Source: Alphaproteobacteria bacterium (GTDB lineage: Bacteria > Myxococcota_A > UBA796 > GCA-2862545). From it: DNA of 64,000 nt. The DNA lies in NCBI GenBank assembly GCA_020632885.1, contig JACKEQ010000006.1, forward strand, positions 1 to 64,000, given 5' to 3'. Shown piece by piece: positions 36,701-44,220 of this stretch (position 1 is the stretch's first letter; the number at the start of each line of letters is the position of its first letter). The notes beneath the pieces were generated by a model. The model did not search any database. It was not told the origin of the DNA and saw nothing but the letters and a program-made list of their open reading frames with translations. The position numbers and the translations under genes were made by a program.

Positions 36701-37300
36701 GTCGCGCCAGTCCGCCCGGATCTGCTCGGGGGCCATGTAGTGGAGCGTGCCGATGACGTGGTTCGACATCGAGTCGCTGACGGTCTCCTCGCGCGCGTGC
36801 GCGATGCCGAAGTCCGTGAGCTTCAGGCCGGGCCGGAGGTCCTGGGGCCCGCAGATGAGGACGTTGCCGGGCTTGAGGTCGCGGTGGATCACCCCGCGCG
36901 CGTGGGCGTGCGCGAGGGCGTCGAGCAGCCCGACCAGCATGGCCCGCAGCTCGGGCCACGGCAGGCCCTCCTTGTAGGACGTGAGCGTGCCGCCGGTGGC
37001 CACCTCCATCACGAGGTACGGGCTCCCCTCGGTGAGCTGGCGGCCGCTGGCGATGGACGCCTCGGGGCTCACCTCGCCGTAGTCGAGCACCCAGACGATC
37101 CCGGGATGGTCGAGCCCGGCCACCGCCCGCACCTCGTTGCGGAAGGCCTTGAGCGTGCGCTCGTCGCGGCTCACGCGCTGCGTGATCACCTTCACGGCCA
37201 CGGGGATGCCGGTGTCGTAGTGCACCCCGTGCCACACGACACCCATTCCCCCCTTGCCGATGGGGCGGATCAGCTTGAACGGGCCGAGCTCGATGTCCAC
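33764..37300 (-). CDS. Ser/Thr kinase - AAA ATPase - TPR regulator (PknK-like)
   Basis: The 1178-residue protein has three parts. Residues 1-275 form an apparently intact kinase: GKGGMG (15-20), VAVKV (K37), VIHRDLKPGN, LTDFG and MAPEQ. A middle AAA_16/NACHT-like ATPase carries Walker A GPKGCGKTALVKW (about residue 425) and LILWLDDAH as Walker B. The C-terminal 550 residues are TPR-like helices. This is the architecture of stand-alone regulators such as PknK and myxobacterial kinases. The start is GTG 37300, where kinase homology begins, and it lies exactly six bases after a TATGCT box, so the mRNA is probably leaderless. It is divergent from the PEGA operon and a paralogue of the protein at 55542. 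Confidence 0.9.
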   Translation of the reverse strand: MDIELGPFKLIRPIGKGGMGVVWHGVHYDTGIPVAVKVITQRVSRDERTLKAFRNEVRAVAGLDHPGIVWVLDYGEVSPEASIASGRQLTEGSPYLVMEVATGGTLTSYKEGLPWPELRAMLVGLLDALAHAHARGVIHRDLKPGNVLICGPQDLRPGLKLTDFGIAHAREETVSDSMSNHVIGTLHYMAPEQIRADWRDYGPWTDLYALGTIAYRLATGDLPYKGKRGASLMVAQLNHRPPPLEPTYPVPDGFEDWLLTMLRKEHPRRFQCAADAAMALAALTAPSDVLGSRPPPKEREAVFVDEHVTALVLDDEPHTVELLDDGGEVTAPSQAPPLVDLGSPEVARRRGELDRLRPPIPRTWKRPAAVEDGGIRLRGAGLGLWGMRSLSLVDREAERDSVWKAFLDVTATRNTRVVLVRGPKGCGKTALVKWLGERAVEVGAAHLVRVDHGADVQPHEGIRQMLRKYFKVARLDAEQRKQRVLEVCDVFGETDEADAQRLERLLDPVDPLATDGGERHSALRWFFGRMGADRPLILWLDDAHYGMDGLQLVLSMLRSPSARVLVVLTVDDDVLAERRLERSFVDRIAQNDAVLQVALGPLANADIATYVREGLGLAPQLAEQVAGKAAGMPQFATQVVGEWVGNGALVRGADGYVLRRGTSMPRSLDQVWDARIRQVTEGLPADARLMLELAAVLGDAVDDGEWARVCDDPDGRLESAGGAPLDPEHVKWRAEMLDRLLSAGLAEDGDSGWTFTAGELRSTLLEQAAREDRLAGHHATVASMLVNLHASPERLGQHLVAAGDLDAGIDALLRGVRERQASVGPRPALALLESAEAQLDAARVPPSDPRRGRIWVTRAEIMAQRGRLGDALKDCERVLAAKGRGWEVSHAGAWFIRGDAALLRKEADSARESFRRFDQLAPHGDLKLQRAAMHHGLSLLAENDGDAPTALKEAEETVQWLGWAGTTLVEAWKLLGMRGLVSSRAGTLLANLERRRRAYEVDGQLEGVAECWMVLASATHKANQQALAERCLEHGARLFERAESAQGHRARLQLALMRAAASDWEGAEKHAVEVANRVRDAHRKPVLLKAHAILAVCAAGRERWALLGDHVDVIGRLVGDTGAAEKDVGWALAKAGELARKAGRTEPARGAWTLAAGQYQQLGDDGQVRRLQALLGTA

Positions 37301-37306
37301 GCCGGG

Positions 37307-37312
37307 AGCATA
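37307..37312 (-). promoter_or_regulatory. -10 box TATGCT, leaderless-type promoter
   Basis: On the minus strand TATGCT is followed by CCCGGC and then GTG 37300, the same six-base spacing seen at 60-72. No ribosome site is present. Confidence 0.45.
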
Positions 37313-37381
37313 CAGGACCGCGAATGCTCGCGTGGATCGCTGCGCGCTCTTAGAGATGGGAGTCTGCGACGGAGTGCCGAC

Positions 37382-38980
37382 GTGCCAGGTCACAAGGACA
37401 GGGAGGCCGACGACTTCGACGACTGGTTCGTCGAGGACGAGGAGGAACACGCCCCCGATCCGACCCCCGCGCCCGCAGAGGAGGCCGCACCCGCGGAAGA
37501 AGCCGCGCCCCTCGAGGCGCTGCGCGCCGCCGCCACCGCACCCACCGACGTCCGGCCCGATCCGCCCGCGTACCCCGAGCCTCCCCCGATGGACGTGGAG
37601 GAGGATCCCACCCAGCCCTACCCCGACGCGCCCGTGGACGCGGAGGGGATCGCGGCCCTGGTGGACTTCGCGGACGACGCCACGAGCACCCCTCCGGCCG
37701 CACCGCCACCGCCGGCACCTCCCCCGCCGGAGCCCACGCCCCCTGCTCCGGAGCCCGAGCCGGCGGCGCCGCCACCTCCGCCCCCACCGCCACCGCCCGT
37801 GCTGGGCCCGTCCCTCGGCATCACGGCCACGCCCGTGCCGCTGCGCGCGCTCGCCGACGCGCCCCCGCTCCCCGCGCACCTCGATCGGCCCGGCCCCACG
37901 CCCAGCGCCGCCCTCATGGATGCCGTGGAGGAGGGGCTCCAGGAGGACGCGCCGGTAGAGGAGCCCGTCCCCGACGAGCCCGTCGACGAGCCCGTCGAGG
38001 AGCCGGCCGCCGAGGAGGCCGCTCCAGTCGAGCCCCCCGCGGAGGAGACACCGGAGGAGGCGCAGCCGGCCGAGGAGCCCGCCTCCTCCACCTGGGTCGC
38101 GGCCTCCATGCCTCCGTCGTCCGAGGTCTGGGACACGGGGGACGACGACGGCTTCGCCGGGCAGGACGTCTTCTACGACGAAGAGCCGGAGGCGCCGCGC
38201 TCCAGCCGCACGGCGATGTTCGTCGGGATCGGCGTCGCCGTGCTGCTCCTCGTGATCATCGTCCCGGTCGTCGCCGTGGTGGCCGGGGGTGCGGGCTACA
38301 TGCTCGCGCAGCCCAGCACGCCCACGGCCGTCGAGCCGGCTCCGGACGCCGCGCCCGTGAAGCCCGCGCCGGAGGTCCTCGAGCCCGTCCCCGACGCACC
38401 CGACGAGGTCCTCGAGCCCGTCCCCGACGCACCCGACGAGGTCCTCGAGCCCGTCCCCGACGCACCCGACGAGGTCCTCGAGCCCGTCCCCGACACACCC
38501 GACGAGGTCCTCGAGCCCGTCCCCGACACACCCGACGAGGTCCTCGAGCCCGTCCCCGACACACCCGACGAGGTGCCCGAGCCGGCACCGGTCGCCCAGC
38601 CGGACCCCGAGCCCGCGCCCAGCCCGGCACCCGCGCCCCCGCCGCGGCCCGCCCCCCCGCCGCGGCCAGCGCCCGCTCCGGCGCCCGTCGCACCCGCACC
38701 CGTCCCCGCACCCGGTCCGCAGCCGGTCGCCGCGGCTCCCGAGCCGTCCGGCCCCCGCATGCTCAAGCTCCAGAGCGATCCTCCGGCCATGCGCGTCGTG
38801 TTCGATGGCGTCGCGTTCGGGCGCACCCCCATGACCATCGAGGTGCCCGAGGGCGCGCACCAGCTCGAGCTGTCGGACGGCACGAACAGCGGCACGTTCG
38901 CGGTGTCCGGCGGGAAGGGTCCGGGCCGGATGTGTTTTGTCGTGGAGTCCAACCGCGTCACCACCGGGAAGTGTCCATGA
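37382..38980 (+). CDS. Acidic Pro-rich single-pass membrane protein with C-terminal PEGA domain
   Basis: The 532-residue protein starts at GTG 37382 (GGAG seven bases upstream). Residues 1-275 are acidic, then Pro/Ala/Glu-rich and disordered. A long hydrophobic segment follows (AMFVGIGVAVLLLVIIVPVV, about 280-305), then six copies of an 11-residue repeat (EVLEPVPDAPD or EVLEPVPDTPD), a PAP-rich stretch, and a PEGA domain (LKLQSDPPAMRVVFDG, then EVPEGAHQLELSDG). The topology is probably cytoplasmic N-terminus and periplasmic PEGA domain, like kinase-partner or TonB-like spanning proteins. It overlaps the next gene (ATGA) and is divergent from a kinase gene 81 bases away, which may phosphorylate its cytosolic part; that link is inference. 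Confidence 0.75.
   Translation: MPGHKDREADDFDDWFVEDEEEHAPDPTPAPAEEAAPAEEAAPLEALRAAATAPTDVRPDPPAYPEPPPMDVEEDPTQPYPDAPVDAEGIAALVDFADDATSTPPAAPPPPAPPPPEPTPPAPEPEPAAPPPPPPPPPPVLGPSLGITATPVPLRALADAPPLPAHLDRPGPTPSAALMDAVEEGLQEDAPVEEPVPDEPVDEPVEEPAAEEAAPVEPPAEETPEEAQPAEEPASSTWVAASMPPSSEVWDTGDDDGFAGQDVFYDEEPEAPRSSRTAMFVGIGVAVLLLVIIVPVVAVVAGGAGYMLAQPSTPTAVEPAPDAAPVKPAPEVLEPVPDAPDEVLEPVPDAPDEVLEPVPDAPDEVLEPVPDTPDEVLEPVPDTPDEVLEPVPDTPDEVPEPAPVAQPDPEPAPSPAPAPPPRPAPPPRPAPAPAPVAPAPVPAPGPQPVAAAPEPSGPRMLKLQSDPPAMRVVFDGVAFGRTPMTIEVPEGAHQLELSDGTNSGTFAVSGGKGPGRMCFVVESNRVTTGKCP
38372..38569 (+). repeat. Six tandem 33-base repeats
   Basis: Six back-to-back 33-base units encode EVLEPVPD(A/T)PD. Units 1-3 carry GCA (Ala) and units 4-6 ACA (Thr) at one codon; the rest is identical at nucleotide level, which indicates recent expansion by block duplication. 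Confidence 0.9.
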
Positions 38981-40086
38981 AGTCGCTGTTCGCCCTGCTC
39001 GGCCTGCTGCTCGCCGGCGTGGCCGGGGCTGCCGAGATCGAGAGGGTCGGCAAGCCCGATCTCGACAAGGTGTTCGCCGAGGTCGCGAGCCTCGACAACG
39101 TCCTGGACGCCGCAGAGGGCCGCATCGGCCGGCTCACGCGCGAGGTCGCGGGCTCCATGGGCCTCGGCGCCACGACGCCCATGGCGCTCACCGTGTGGAC
39201 CATCAAGGACCGCGCCGGTGGGGACGTCCGGGTGATGAACGTCGAAGGCCGGCCCATCGTCGCCCTGGGGATGAACGCGCCCGGAGAGGCCAAGGACGCC
39301 GCAGGCGTGCTCAACGAGGGCACACAGGAGGTGTCCGTGATGGCCACCGACCTCTCGCGGCTCCCCGGGCACATCGAGAAGCTCGCCTCCAAGGCCAAGG
39401 GCCTGCCCGGCGCGGACGACCCCGCGGTCACGCGCAACCTCGCGGTCACCGCCCAGGTCCAGAAGCGCGCAGCCGAGGTGGCCGAGCGCGCCCGGGTGCT
39501 GCTCGACGACGTGCGCAAGGGCATCGAGGCCGCCGAGAAGCCCGCGGCACCGGCGCCCACGCCCGCTCCGGCCGCCAAGGAGCGCCCGAAGCCCGCCCCT
39601 GCACAGACCATCCCCGAGGTGTTGTCCAAGGCGTGGGTGGCGGTGAAGCAGGACGACCTGAAGGGCGCCAAGGCGCTTCTCGACAAGGCCGACCTGCTCC
39701 TGCCGCGCCAGGTCCAGCCGGTGTCGCGGGGGGATCTCGTCGAGCTCTTCCAGATGCGGGCCCACGTGAACCTGCTCACGGGCGACGCGACCGCGGCGGC
39801 CTGGGCAGCCACCCAGGCCCTCACCGTGCACCCGGGCGGCGAGCCGCTCTCCAAGCTCGGCACCGAGTACGCCAAGCTCCACCGGGCCCTCGCCAAGGCC
39901 GACATCGTCCGGAAGGTCGACGTGCTCGTGACCGGTGACGGCCGGGCCTACCTCTCGGGCAACGAGCTCGGTCGGGGCTCCACCGCGCAGCTCGGCCAGG
40001 GCCAGCACCTGCTGCAGATCCAGCGGGGCGACGTCTGGGAGAGCTCGGTGGTCTACGTGCGCGACGGGTTCGTCGTCGAGCTCTGA
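38977..40086 (+). CDS. Secreted helical protein, partner of the PEGA protein
   Basis: The 369-residue protein has a signal peptide (MKSLFALLGLLLAGVAGAAE). The mature part is mainly helical, with a DUF-like N-terminal half, a Lys/Pro/Ala linker (about 190-210: KPAAPAPTPAPAAKERPK), a TPR-like segment (AWVAVKQDDLKGAKALLDKADLLL) and a final beta domain (VDVLVTGDGRAYLSGNELGRG) that resembles a PEGA or carrier fold. It overlaps the PEGA gene by ATGA, so the two proteins likely form a periplasmic complex. Its last 34 bases overlap the tail of the opposing methyltransferase gene. I do not recognise the family. Confidence 0.6.
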   Translation: MKSLFALLGLLLAGVAGAAEIERVGKPDLDKVFAEVASLDNVLDAAEGRIGRLTREVAGSMGLGATTPMALTVWTIKDRAGGDVRVMNVEGRPIVALGMNAPGEAKDAAGVLNEGTQEVSVMATDLSRLPGHIEKLASKAKGLPGADDPAVTRNLAVTAQVQKRAAEVAERARVLLDDVRKGIEAAEKPAAPAPTPAPAAKERPKPAPAQTIPEVLSKAWVAVKQDDLKGAKALLDKADLLLPRQVQPVSRGDLVELFQMRAHVNLLTGDATAAAWAATQALTVHPGGEPLSKLGTEYAKLHRALAKADIVRKVDVLVTGDGRAYLSGNELGRGSTAQLGQGQHLLQIQRGDVWESSVVYVRDGFVVEL

Positions 40087-40973
40087 GCCACGAGGGCAGC
40101 GAGGCCCGCGATGTCCGCTCGGAGCGGGATCACCCGCGTGACCCCGAGCCCCGCGTCCGCGCACCAATGCCCGACCGTCTCCGCGGTGTGCACGGTGCCG
40201 GTGGGCTCCCGGAGCCGGAGCTGGAGCGCGTAGGCCGCGACGTCCGCGTCGTGGGGCCGCCCCTCGAGGACATCGACCACCACGAGCTCCCCGCCCGGCT
40301 CCAGCGCCGCGGCACACCGGGCGACCAACGCTGCCCCCGCCGTCGGCCCGAGCAGGTGCACGACGTTCGCCAGGACCACGCGACGCGCCCGGGGGAACGG
40401 CGTCTCCCAGAACGACCCGGGGAGACCGGTGAAGCGCGCGGCGAGCCCCCGCTCGACGGCCTCCGCACGGGCCCCGACGAGGACGGTGTCGCGATCCAGC
40501 CCGACCACGCGGGCCTCGGGGTCGTTCCCGAGCATGGCGAGGCTCCAGGAGGCGGCTCCGCACCCGACGTCGACGACCGTGCCCCCGCAGGGACCGAGCT
40601 CCCGCGCGAGGTGCTCGGCCGGTCGTGCCAGCATCCGCGCCAGGCCCCGCACGACGTCGGCCGTGTGCCGGACCTCCCCTCGCATCACGGTGCCGCCGTC
40701 CCGGAGCGCGCGGTCGGTGTGCCCGAGGATCCCCGCCATCCGCCCGATGTCGAAGGGCCCTGCGCCCACCAGCCAGGGCGCCACCACCCAGCCGCCCTCG
40801 TCGTGGCGGACCCACCCGCGGGAGGCGAGCACGTCGAGCACCCGGTCCACCACCCCGGGGTCGAGCTCCTGGGGCACCGCTCCGCGCGCCAGACCCTCGA
40901 GCAGGCCTGTCGAGACCGCGGCGTGCACGGCGTACACGAAGGTGAGCTCGGTGTTCAGGCGGACGTGGCTCAC
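40053..40973 (-). CDS. SAM-dependent methyltransferase
   Basis: The 306-residue class I methyltransferase has motif I VVDVGCGAASW (about residue 135), then VVGLDRD as motif II and the ELVVVDVLEGRP strand. The N-terminal 100 residues form a winged-helix dimerisation domain (TELTFVYAVHAAVSTGLLEGLA), as in O-methyltransferases of natural-product pathways. GTG 40973 overlaps the stop of the upstream PEP-utilising gene as GTGA, so it is translated with that enzyme under the divergent TetR regulator. It may modify the same small molecule; the substrate is unknown. Its stop overlaps the opposing gene by 34 bases. Confidence 0.85.
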   Translation of the reverse strand: MSHVRLNTELTFVYAVHAAVSTGLLEGLARGAVPQELDPGVVDRVLDVLASRGWVRHDEGGWVVAPWLVGAGPFDIGRMAGILGHTDRALRDGGTVMRGEVRHTADVVRGLARMLARPAEHLARELGPCGGTVVDVGCGAASWSLAMLGNDPEARVVGLDRDTVLVGARAEAVERGLAARFTGLPGSFWETPFPRARRVVLANVVHLLGPTAGAALVARCAAALEPGGELVVVDVLEGRPHDADVAAYALQLRLREPTGTVHTAETVGHWCADAGLGVTRVIPLRADIAGLAALVAQSSTTNPSRT

Positions 40974-43483
40974 CGGGTCACCGGGCGAGACTGCAGCAGC
41001 CACACCTGGCCGTCGGCCACCGCCCACTCCACGTCCTGGGGGCCGCCGAACAGGGCGTCCATGGCCTCCCCGAGGGCGAACAGACCGTCCAGGACGGGTC
41101 CGTCGAGGGTGAGGTCCGCGGTGGCGGGCACCTCGCGCACCCCGTCCTCCGCGAGCTCGACCTGCACCGGCACCACGCCGGCCTCCCGGGCCAGCTCGGT
41201 CCCGTCGGGAGCAAGGCGGATGCGGTGCGGCGTCACCCGACCGTCCACGACGCTCACACCGAGCCCCGGAGCCGCCTCCACGACCCGCAGGTCCTCGCCG
41301 GTGACGGGGTCCCGCCCGAACCGGACGCCCGAGAGCTCGGCGGGCACCATGCGCTGGAGCACGACCGCCATGGCCGGCGGGCCCACGACGCCCAGGCGCT
41401 TCCGGTAGGCCAGGGCGCCCGGGCTCCTCGCGGAGCGCCAGACCTCCGCGATGGCGGCCGCCACCGCTCCCGGCGTGCGCGCACCCAGGATCGTGTCGTG
41501 CTGCCCGGCGAAGCTCGCATGCCCGCCGTCCTCCGCGGGCGCGGAGCTCCGCACGGCCAGGGGACCGTCGAGATCCGCCAGCAGGTCGCCGAGCCGCTGG
41601 AGGTGGTCGGGGTCGCCGGCCGCGACGGCCTCCGTGAACGCGAGGTCCAGCGCGATGCCCTCGGGCACCCGGTGCCCCGCTCGCAGCGCGACGGCCAGCG
41701 GGGCCGCCTTGCCTCCGAAGGCCGCCGGATCCAGGGCGTCGGCGAGGGGCACGGCCACGCCGGGATGCGCGGGGACCACCGGCTCCACGGACGGTGCGGG
41801 GTTCCGCCGCCCCCGGGGCGCGAAGGGCACGGCCCTCGGGTCCGTGACGCGCACCTCGCCGGTCGAGCCGTCGATCACCACGGCCACGCCGTGCTCCAGG
41901 GCGTCGAGGGCCCCCACACAGCCCACCACGCCCGGGAAGGCGAGCTCGCGGGCCATGATCGCTGCGTGGCAGACGAGGCCGCCGAGCTCGGTGACGAGCC
42001 CACCCACGTGGCAGAGCACGGGGTTCAGGAGCGGCGTGGTCGTGCGGGTGACCAGGATGCACCCGGGCGGGACGTCCTCCAGGGCCTCGAGCGAGCGCAG
42101 CACGAACACCCGCCCCTCCACGCGCCCGGGGGACACACCGAGCCCGCGGAGCCCGTCTCCACCGGCCCGATCGGGAGCCGCGTCGAAGCGGCTGATGTAC
42201 GCCCCCACCGCCTGGACCGCGCGGCGGGCGGCCTCCGGGAGCCACGCGTCCGGCGGGGGCTCACCGGGGGTCCCGAAGGCGGGAGGAGGCCTCACGGCGC
42301 CCGCGGCGGCGTGCTCGGCGAGGCGTCGCTCGAGCTCCCCGCGGGACGGCAGGGCGTCCAGCTCATCCGGGGTGACGTGGAAGATGGCCTCACGGGTGGG
42401 GAGCCGGTCGGCCCAGCGGTCCGCGAGGTCGAGCAGCCCGAGGCGCGCCAGCCCCGAAGCCCACGAGCACATCCCCGCGGACGCCTCACGGTTGCGGGCC
42501 GCCAGGCGGGCCTCCGCCACACGGGCGTGGAACGCGTCCCGGTCAGCGGCATCGAGACGCTCGGCGAGCCGGTCGGCGTGCGCCAGGCCCGCGTCGTCGG
42601 TGGGCAGGTCCCGATCGAGGGCCGCCAGCACGCCGAGCACGGTGCCCGGCATCTCGACGAGGGTGGCACCGACGTCGATGGCGAGGTCCAGGCAGCGGTG
42701 CCCGTGCTCGTGCAGGTAGTCACGCAGGGGCGGGCCGGCGGTGGGATGCGCGAGGATCGCGTCCAGGTCGTCGGCATCCAGGAGGTGCACGTCCCCCGCG
42801 GCCTCCAGGGCCGCGTGCACCCGTCGCAGGGCGTCCATGGGCTCGCGCGTGGCCACGGACGCCCCGGCCAGCACGCCGGCCACCTCGTGGGCGGCCAGCC
42901 CGCGTGCCTCCGACCACACGAAGAGGTCTCCGATGGGCAGCGAGCCCGGGATCCCGCAGCGCAGGTGGTCCGCGAAGATGGCCTCCAGCAGGGTCAGACC
43001 CTCCCGCACGTCCGCGATCCGCCCGGCGTCGTCGGCTCGCTGGGACACCCGGGCCTGGAGGGCCTCCAGGGCCGCACGGTGGGCGGGGGCGTGCACCGTC
43101 TCCCAGCGCGTGGCTGCCGCCCGCCAGGGCCGCTCTTCGAACACCGCGGCGGAGGTGCGCAGCCGGCGACGGATCTCGGGGTGGAGCCACGTGGCGAGCT
43201 TGAAGAGCAGCCAGGGCGGACGGCTCGTGGCGTCGGGTGGCGCACCGATGGGCCGCGGAGCCTGGTAGACCCAGCCGTGCACCACGCGCGTCTCGATCGT
43301 CGCGAGGAGGGCACCCGCATCCTCGAACCCACCGGCAAACCCGGTGTTCGCTCCACGCTCGATGGGCCGCCAGAGGATCCGGGGCATCGGCAGGGACTGG
43401 TGCGTCGCGTCGAACGTCCACGCACCCGGGCCGGGAGCGCGGAAGTCGAGGGTGGAAGAAGCGTCTGGAGCGGCTGCATGCAT
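40970..43483 (-). CDS. Rifampicin-phosphotransferase-like enzyme with permuted domains
   Basis: This 837-residue protein contains all three parts of the RPH/PEP-synthase family, but in a different order. Residues 1-430 are a helical domain like the substrate-binding domain of PEP-utilising enzymes. Then comes the phosphohistidine domain TELGGLVCHAAIMARELAFPG (His about 505), and finally an ATP-grasp/PPDK_N domain (FGGKAAPLAVALRAG about 588, LAVRSSAPAEDGGHASFAGQ, ending WLLQSRPV). RPH has ATP, substrate, His. The probable reaction is ATP-dependent phosphotransfer through the histidine to a small molecule. ATG 43483 lies six bases after a TAGAGT box with no ribosome site. It is divergent from a TetR regulator and coupled to a methyltransferase, which together suggest xenobiotic or antibiotic modification (inference). 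Confidence 0.8.
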   Translation of the reverse strand: MHAAAPDASSTLDFRAPGPGAWTFDATHQSLPMPRILWRPIERGANTGFAGGFEDAGALLATIETRVVHGWVYQAPRPIGAPPDATSRPPWLLFKLATWLHPEIRRRLRTSAAVFEERPWRAAATRWETVHAPAHRAALEALQARVSQRADDAGRIADVREGLTLLEAIFADHLRCGIPGSLPIGDLFVWSEARGLAAHEVAGVLAGASVATREPMDALRRVHAALEAAGDVHLLDADDLDAILAHPTAGPPLRDYLHEHGHRCLDLAIDVGATLVEMPGTVLGVLAALDRDLPTDDAGLAHADRLAERLDAADRDAFHARVAEARLAARNREASAGMCSWASGLARLGLLDLADRWADRLPTREAIFHVTPDELDALPSRGELERRLAEHAAAGAVRPPPAFGTPGEPPPDAWLPEAARRAVQAVGAYISRFDAAPDRAGGDGLRGLGVSPGRVEGRVFVLRSLEALEDVPPGCILVTRTTTPLLNPVLCHVGGLVTELGGLVCHAAIMARELAFPGVVGCVGALDALEHGVAVVIDGSTGEVRVTDPRAVPFAPRGRRNPAPSVEPVVPAHPGVAVPLADALDPAAFGGKAAPLAVALRAGHRVPEGIALDLAFTEAVAAGDPDHLQRLGDLLADLDGPLAVRSSAPAEDGGHASFAGQHDTILGARTPGAVAAAIAEVWRSARSPGALAYRKRLGVVGPPAMAVVLQRMVPAELSGVRFGRDPVTGEDLRVVEAAPGLGVSVVDGRVTPHRIRLAPDGTELAREAGVVPVQVELAEDGVREVPATADLTLDGPVLDGLFALGEAMDALFGGPQDVEWAVADGQVWLLQSRPVTR

Positions 43484-43489
43484 AGGGAG

Positions 43490-43495
43490 ACTCTA
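43490..43495 (-). promoter_or_regulatory. -10 box TAGAGT, leaderless-type promoter
   Basis: On the minus strand TAGAGT is followed by CTCCCT and ATG 43483 (six-base spacer). The box sits inside an imperfect inverted repeat at 43491-43505, where the divergent TetR protein could block it. Confidence 0.45.
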
Positions 43496-43505
43496 TTCGA
43501 TAGTG
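43491..43505. promoter_or_regulatory. Candidate TetR operator in the divergent promoter
   Basis: CTCTAT (43491-43496) and ATAGTG (43500-43505) form an inverted repeat with one mismatch around TCG. It overlaps the -10 box of the PEP-utilising enzyme and lies 30 bases upstream of the TetR start, the usual place for an autoregulatory operator. Confidence 0.4.
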
Positions 43506-43534
43506 GACGTGGACTCGAAAACCCGGAGAGGCGC

Positions 43535-44116
43535 ATGACGAGGCGGTCGTACACGAGCGAGCTGCGGTCGCGGCAGGCCGCGGAGACGCGCGAGCGCATC
43601 CTGGACGCCGCCACCCAGCTCCTCGGCGAGGGCGCGCACCGGCTCACCATCCCCAACGTCGCGCGCGGCGCCGGGGTGGCCGTGCCCACCGTCTACCGGC
43701 ACTTCCCCACCAAGGAGGACCTCGAGGACGGCATCGGCCAGCACGTGCGCAAAGCGCGCGTGGGCAAGGAGTTCCACGGCCTCGAGGGGCTGTTGCGGGT
43801 CACCCGGGAGAACTGGGACGGCGCGGCGGACCTCCCGAACGGCACCCTGGCGGTGCTGCTCGCGACGAACGTCCGGGACATCGGCCGGTCCCAGGAGCAC
43901 CGGCGGTCGTACCTCGAGACCCACCTCGGGCCCGACCTCGACGGACTGTCGCCGGAGGACCGGGAGCACTTCCTGGACGTGGTGCAGTCCATCGCCAGCG
44001 GGCCCGCAGCGGTGGCCTTCCTGCGGGCCTGCGGCTCCGCCGAGCGCGCCCACGACGCGGCGAGCTGGATGCTGCGCACCCTGCACGAGACCCTGAAGGC
44101 CCGCGCGAACGGTTGA
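43535..44116 (+). CDS. TetR/AcrR-family transcriptional regulator
   Basis: The 193-residue regulator has an N-terminal TetR HTH (TRERILDAATQLLGEGAHRLTIPNVARGAGVAVPTVYRHFPTKEDL region, residues about 17-62) and a variable all-helical ligand-binding domain. GGAGAGG just upstream supports ATG 43535. It is divergent from the operon of the RPH-like enzyme and methyltransferase, so it most likely represses that operon and responds to its substrate. The C-terminal domain gives no clue to the ligand. Confidence 0.9.
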   Translation: MTRRSYTSELRSRQAAETRERILDAATQLLGEGAHRLTIPNVARGAGVAVPTVYRHFPTKEDLEDGIGQHVRKARVGKEFHGLEGLLRVTRENWDGAADLPNGTLAVLLATNVRDIGRSQEHRRSYLETHLGPDLDGLSPEDREHFLDVVQSIASGPAAVAFLRACGSAERAHDAASWMLRTLHETLKARANG

Positions 44117-44163
44117 AGCCCCTCGGCGCTGCACGCCGTCCCTCCTCTTTCCAATGAGTGCAT

Positions 44164-44218
44164 CCTATATCGAAATAGGTCCACACATCATCACGAGAGG
44201 ATCCGAATTGTGAATTCG
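44164..44218. terminator. AT-rich intergenic spot with two inverted repeats
   Basis: Between converging stops at 44116 and 44221 is an unusually AT-rich stretch. CCTAT (44164-44168) pairs with ATAGG (44175-44179). CGAATT (44204-44209) pairs with AATTCG (44213-44218) around GTG. Stems are short, so a terminator role is uncertain; they could also be protein-binding sites. Confidence 0.35.
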
Positions 44219-44220
44219 CG

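Noticed and set aside
38372..38569. 33-base repeat as a CRISPR array
   Set aside because: Units are back to back without spacers and encode an in-frame protein repeat.
37301..38860. N-terminal extension of the kinase frame on the minus strand
   Set aside because: It is opposite the PEGA gene and reads as low-complexity Gly/Arg; kinase homology and the TATGCT box place the start at 37300.
40970..43483. Ordinary PEP synthase or pyruvate phosphate dikinase
   Set aside because: Domain order, length and the TetR/methyltransferase context differ; no PEP-binding TIM barrel is present at the C-terminus.
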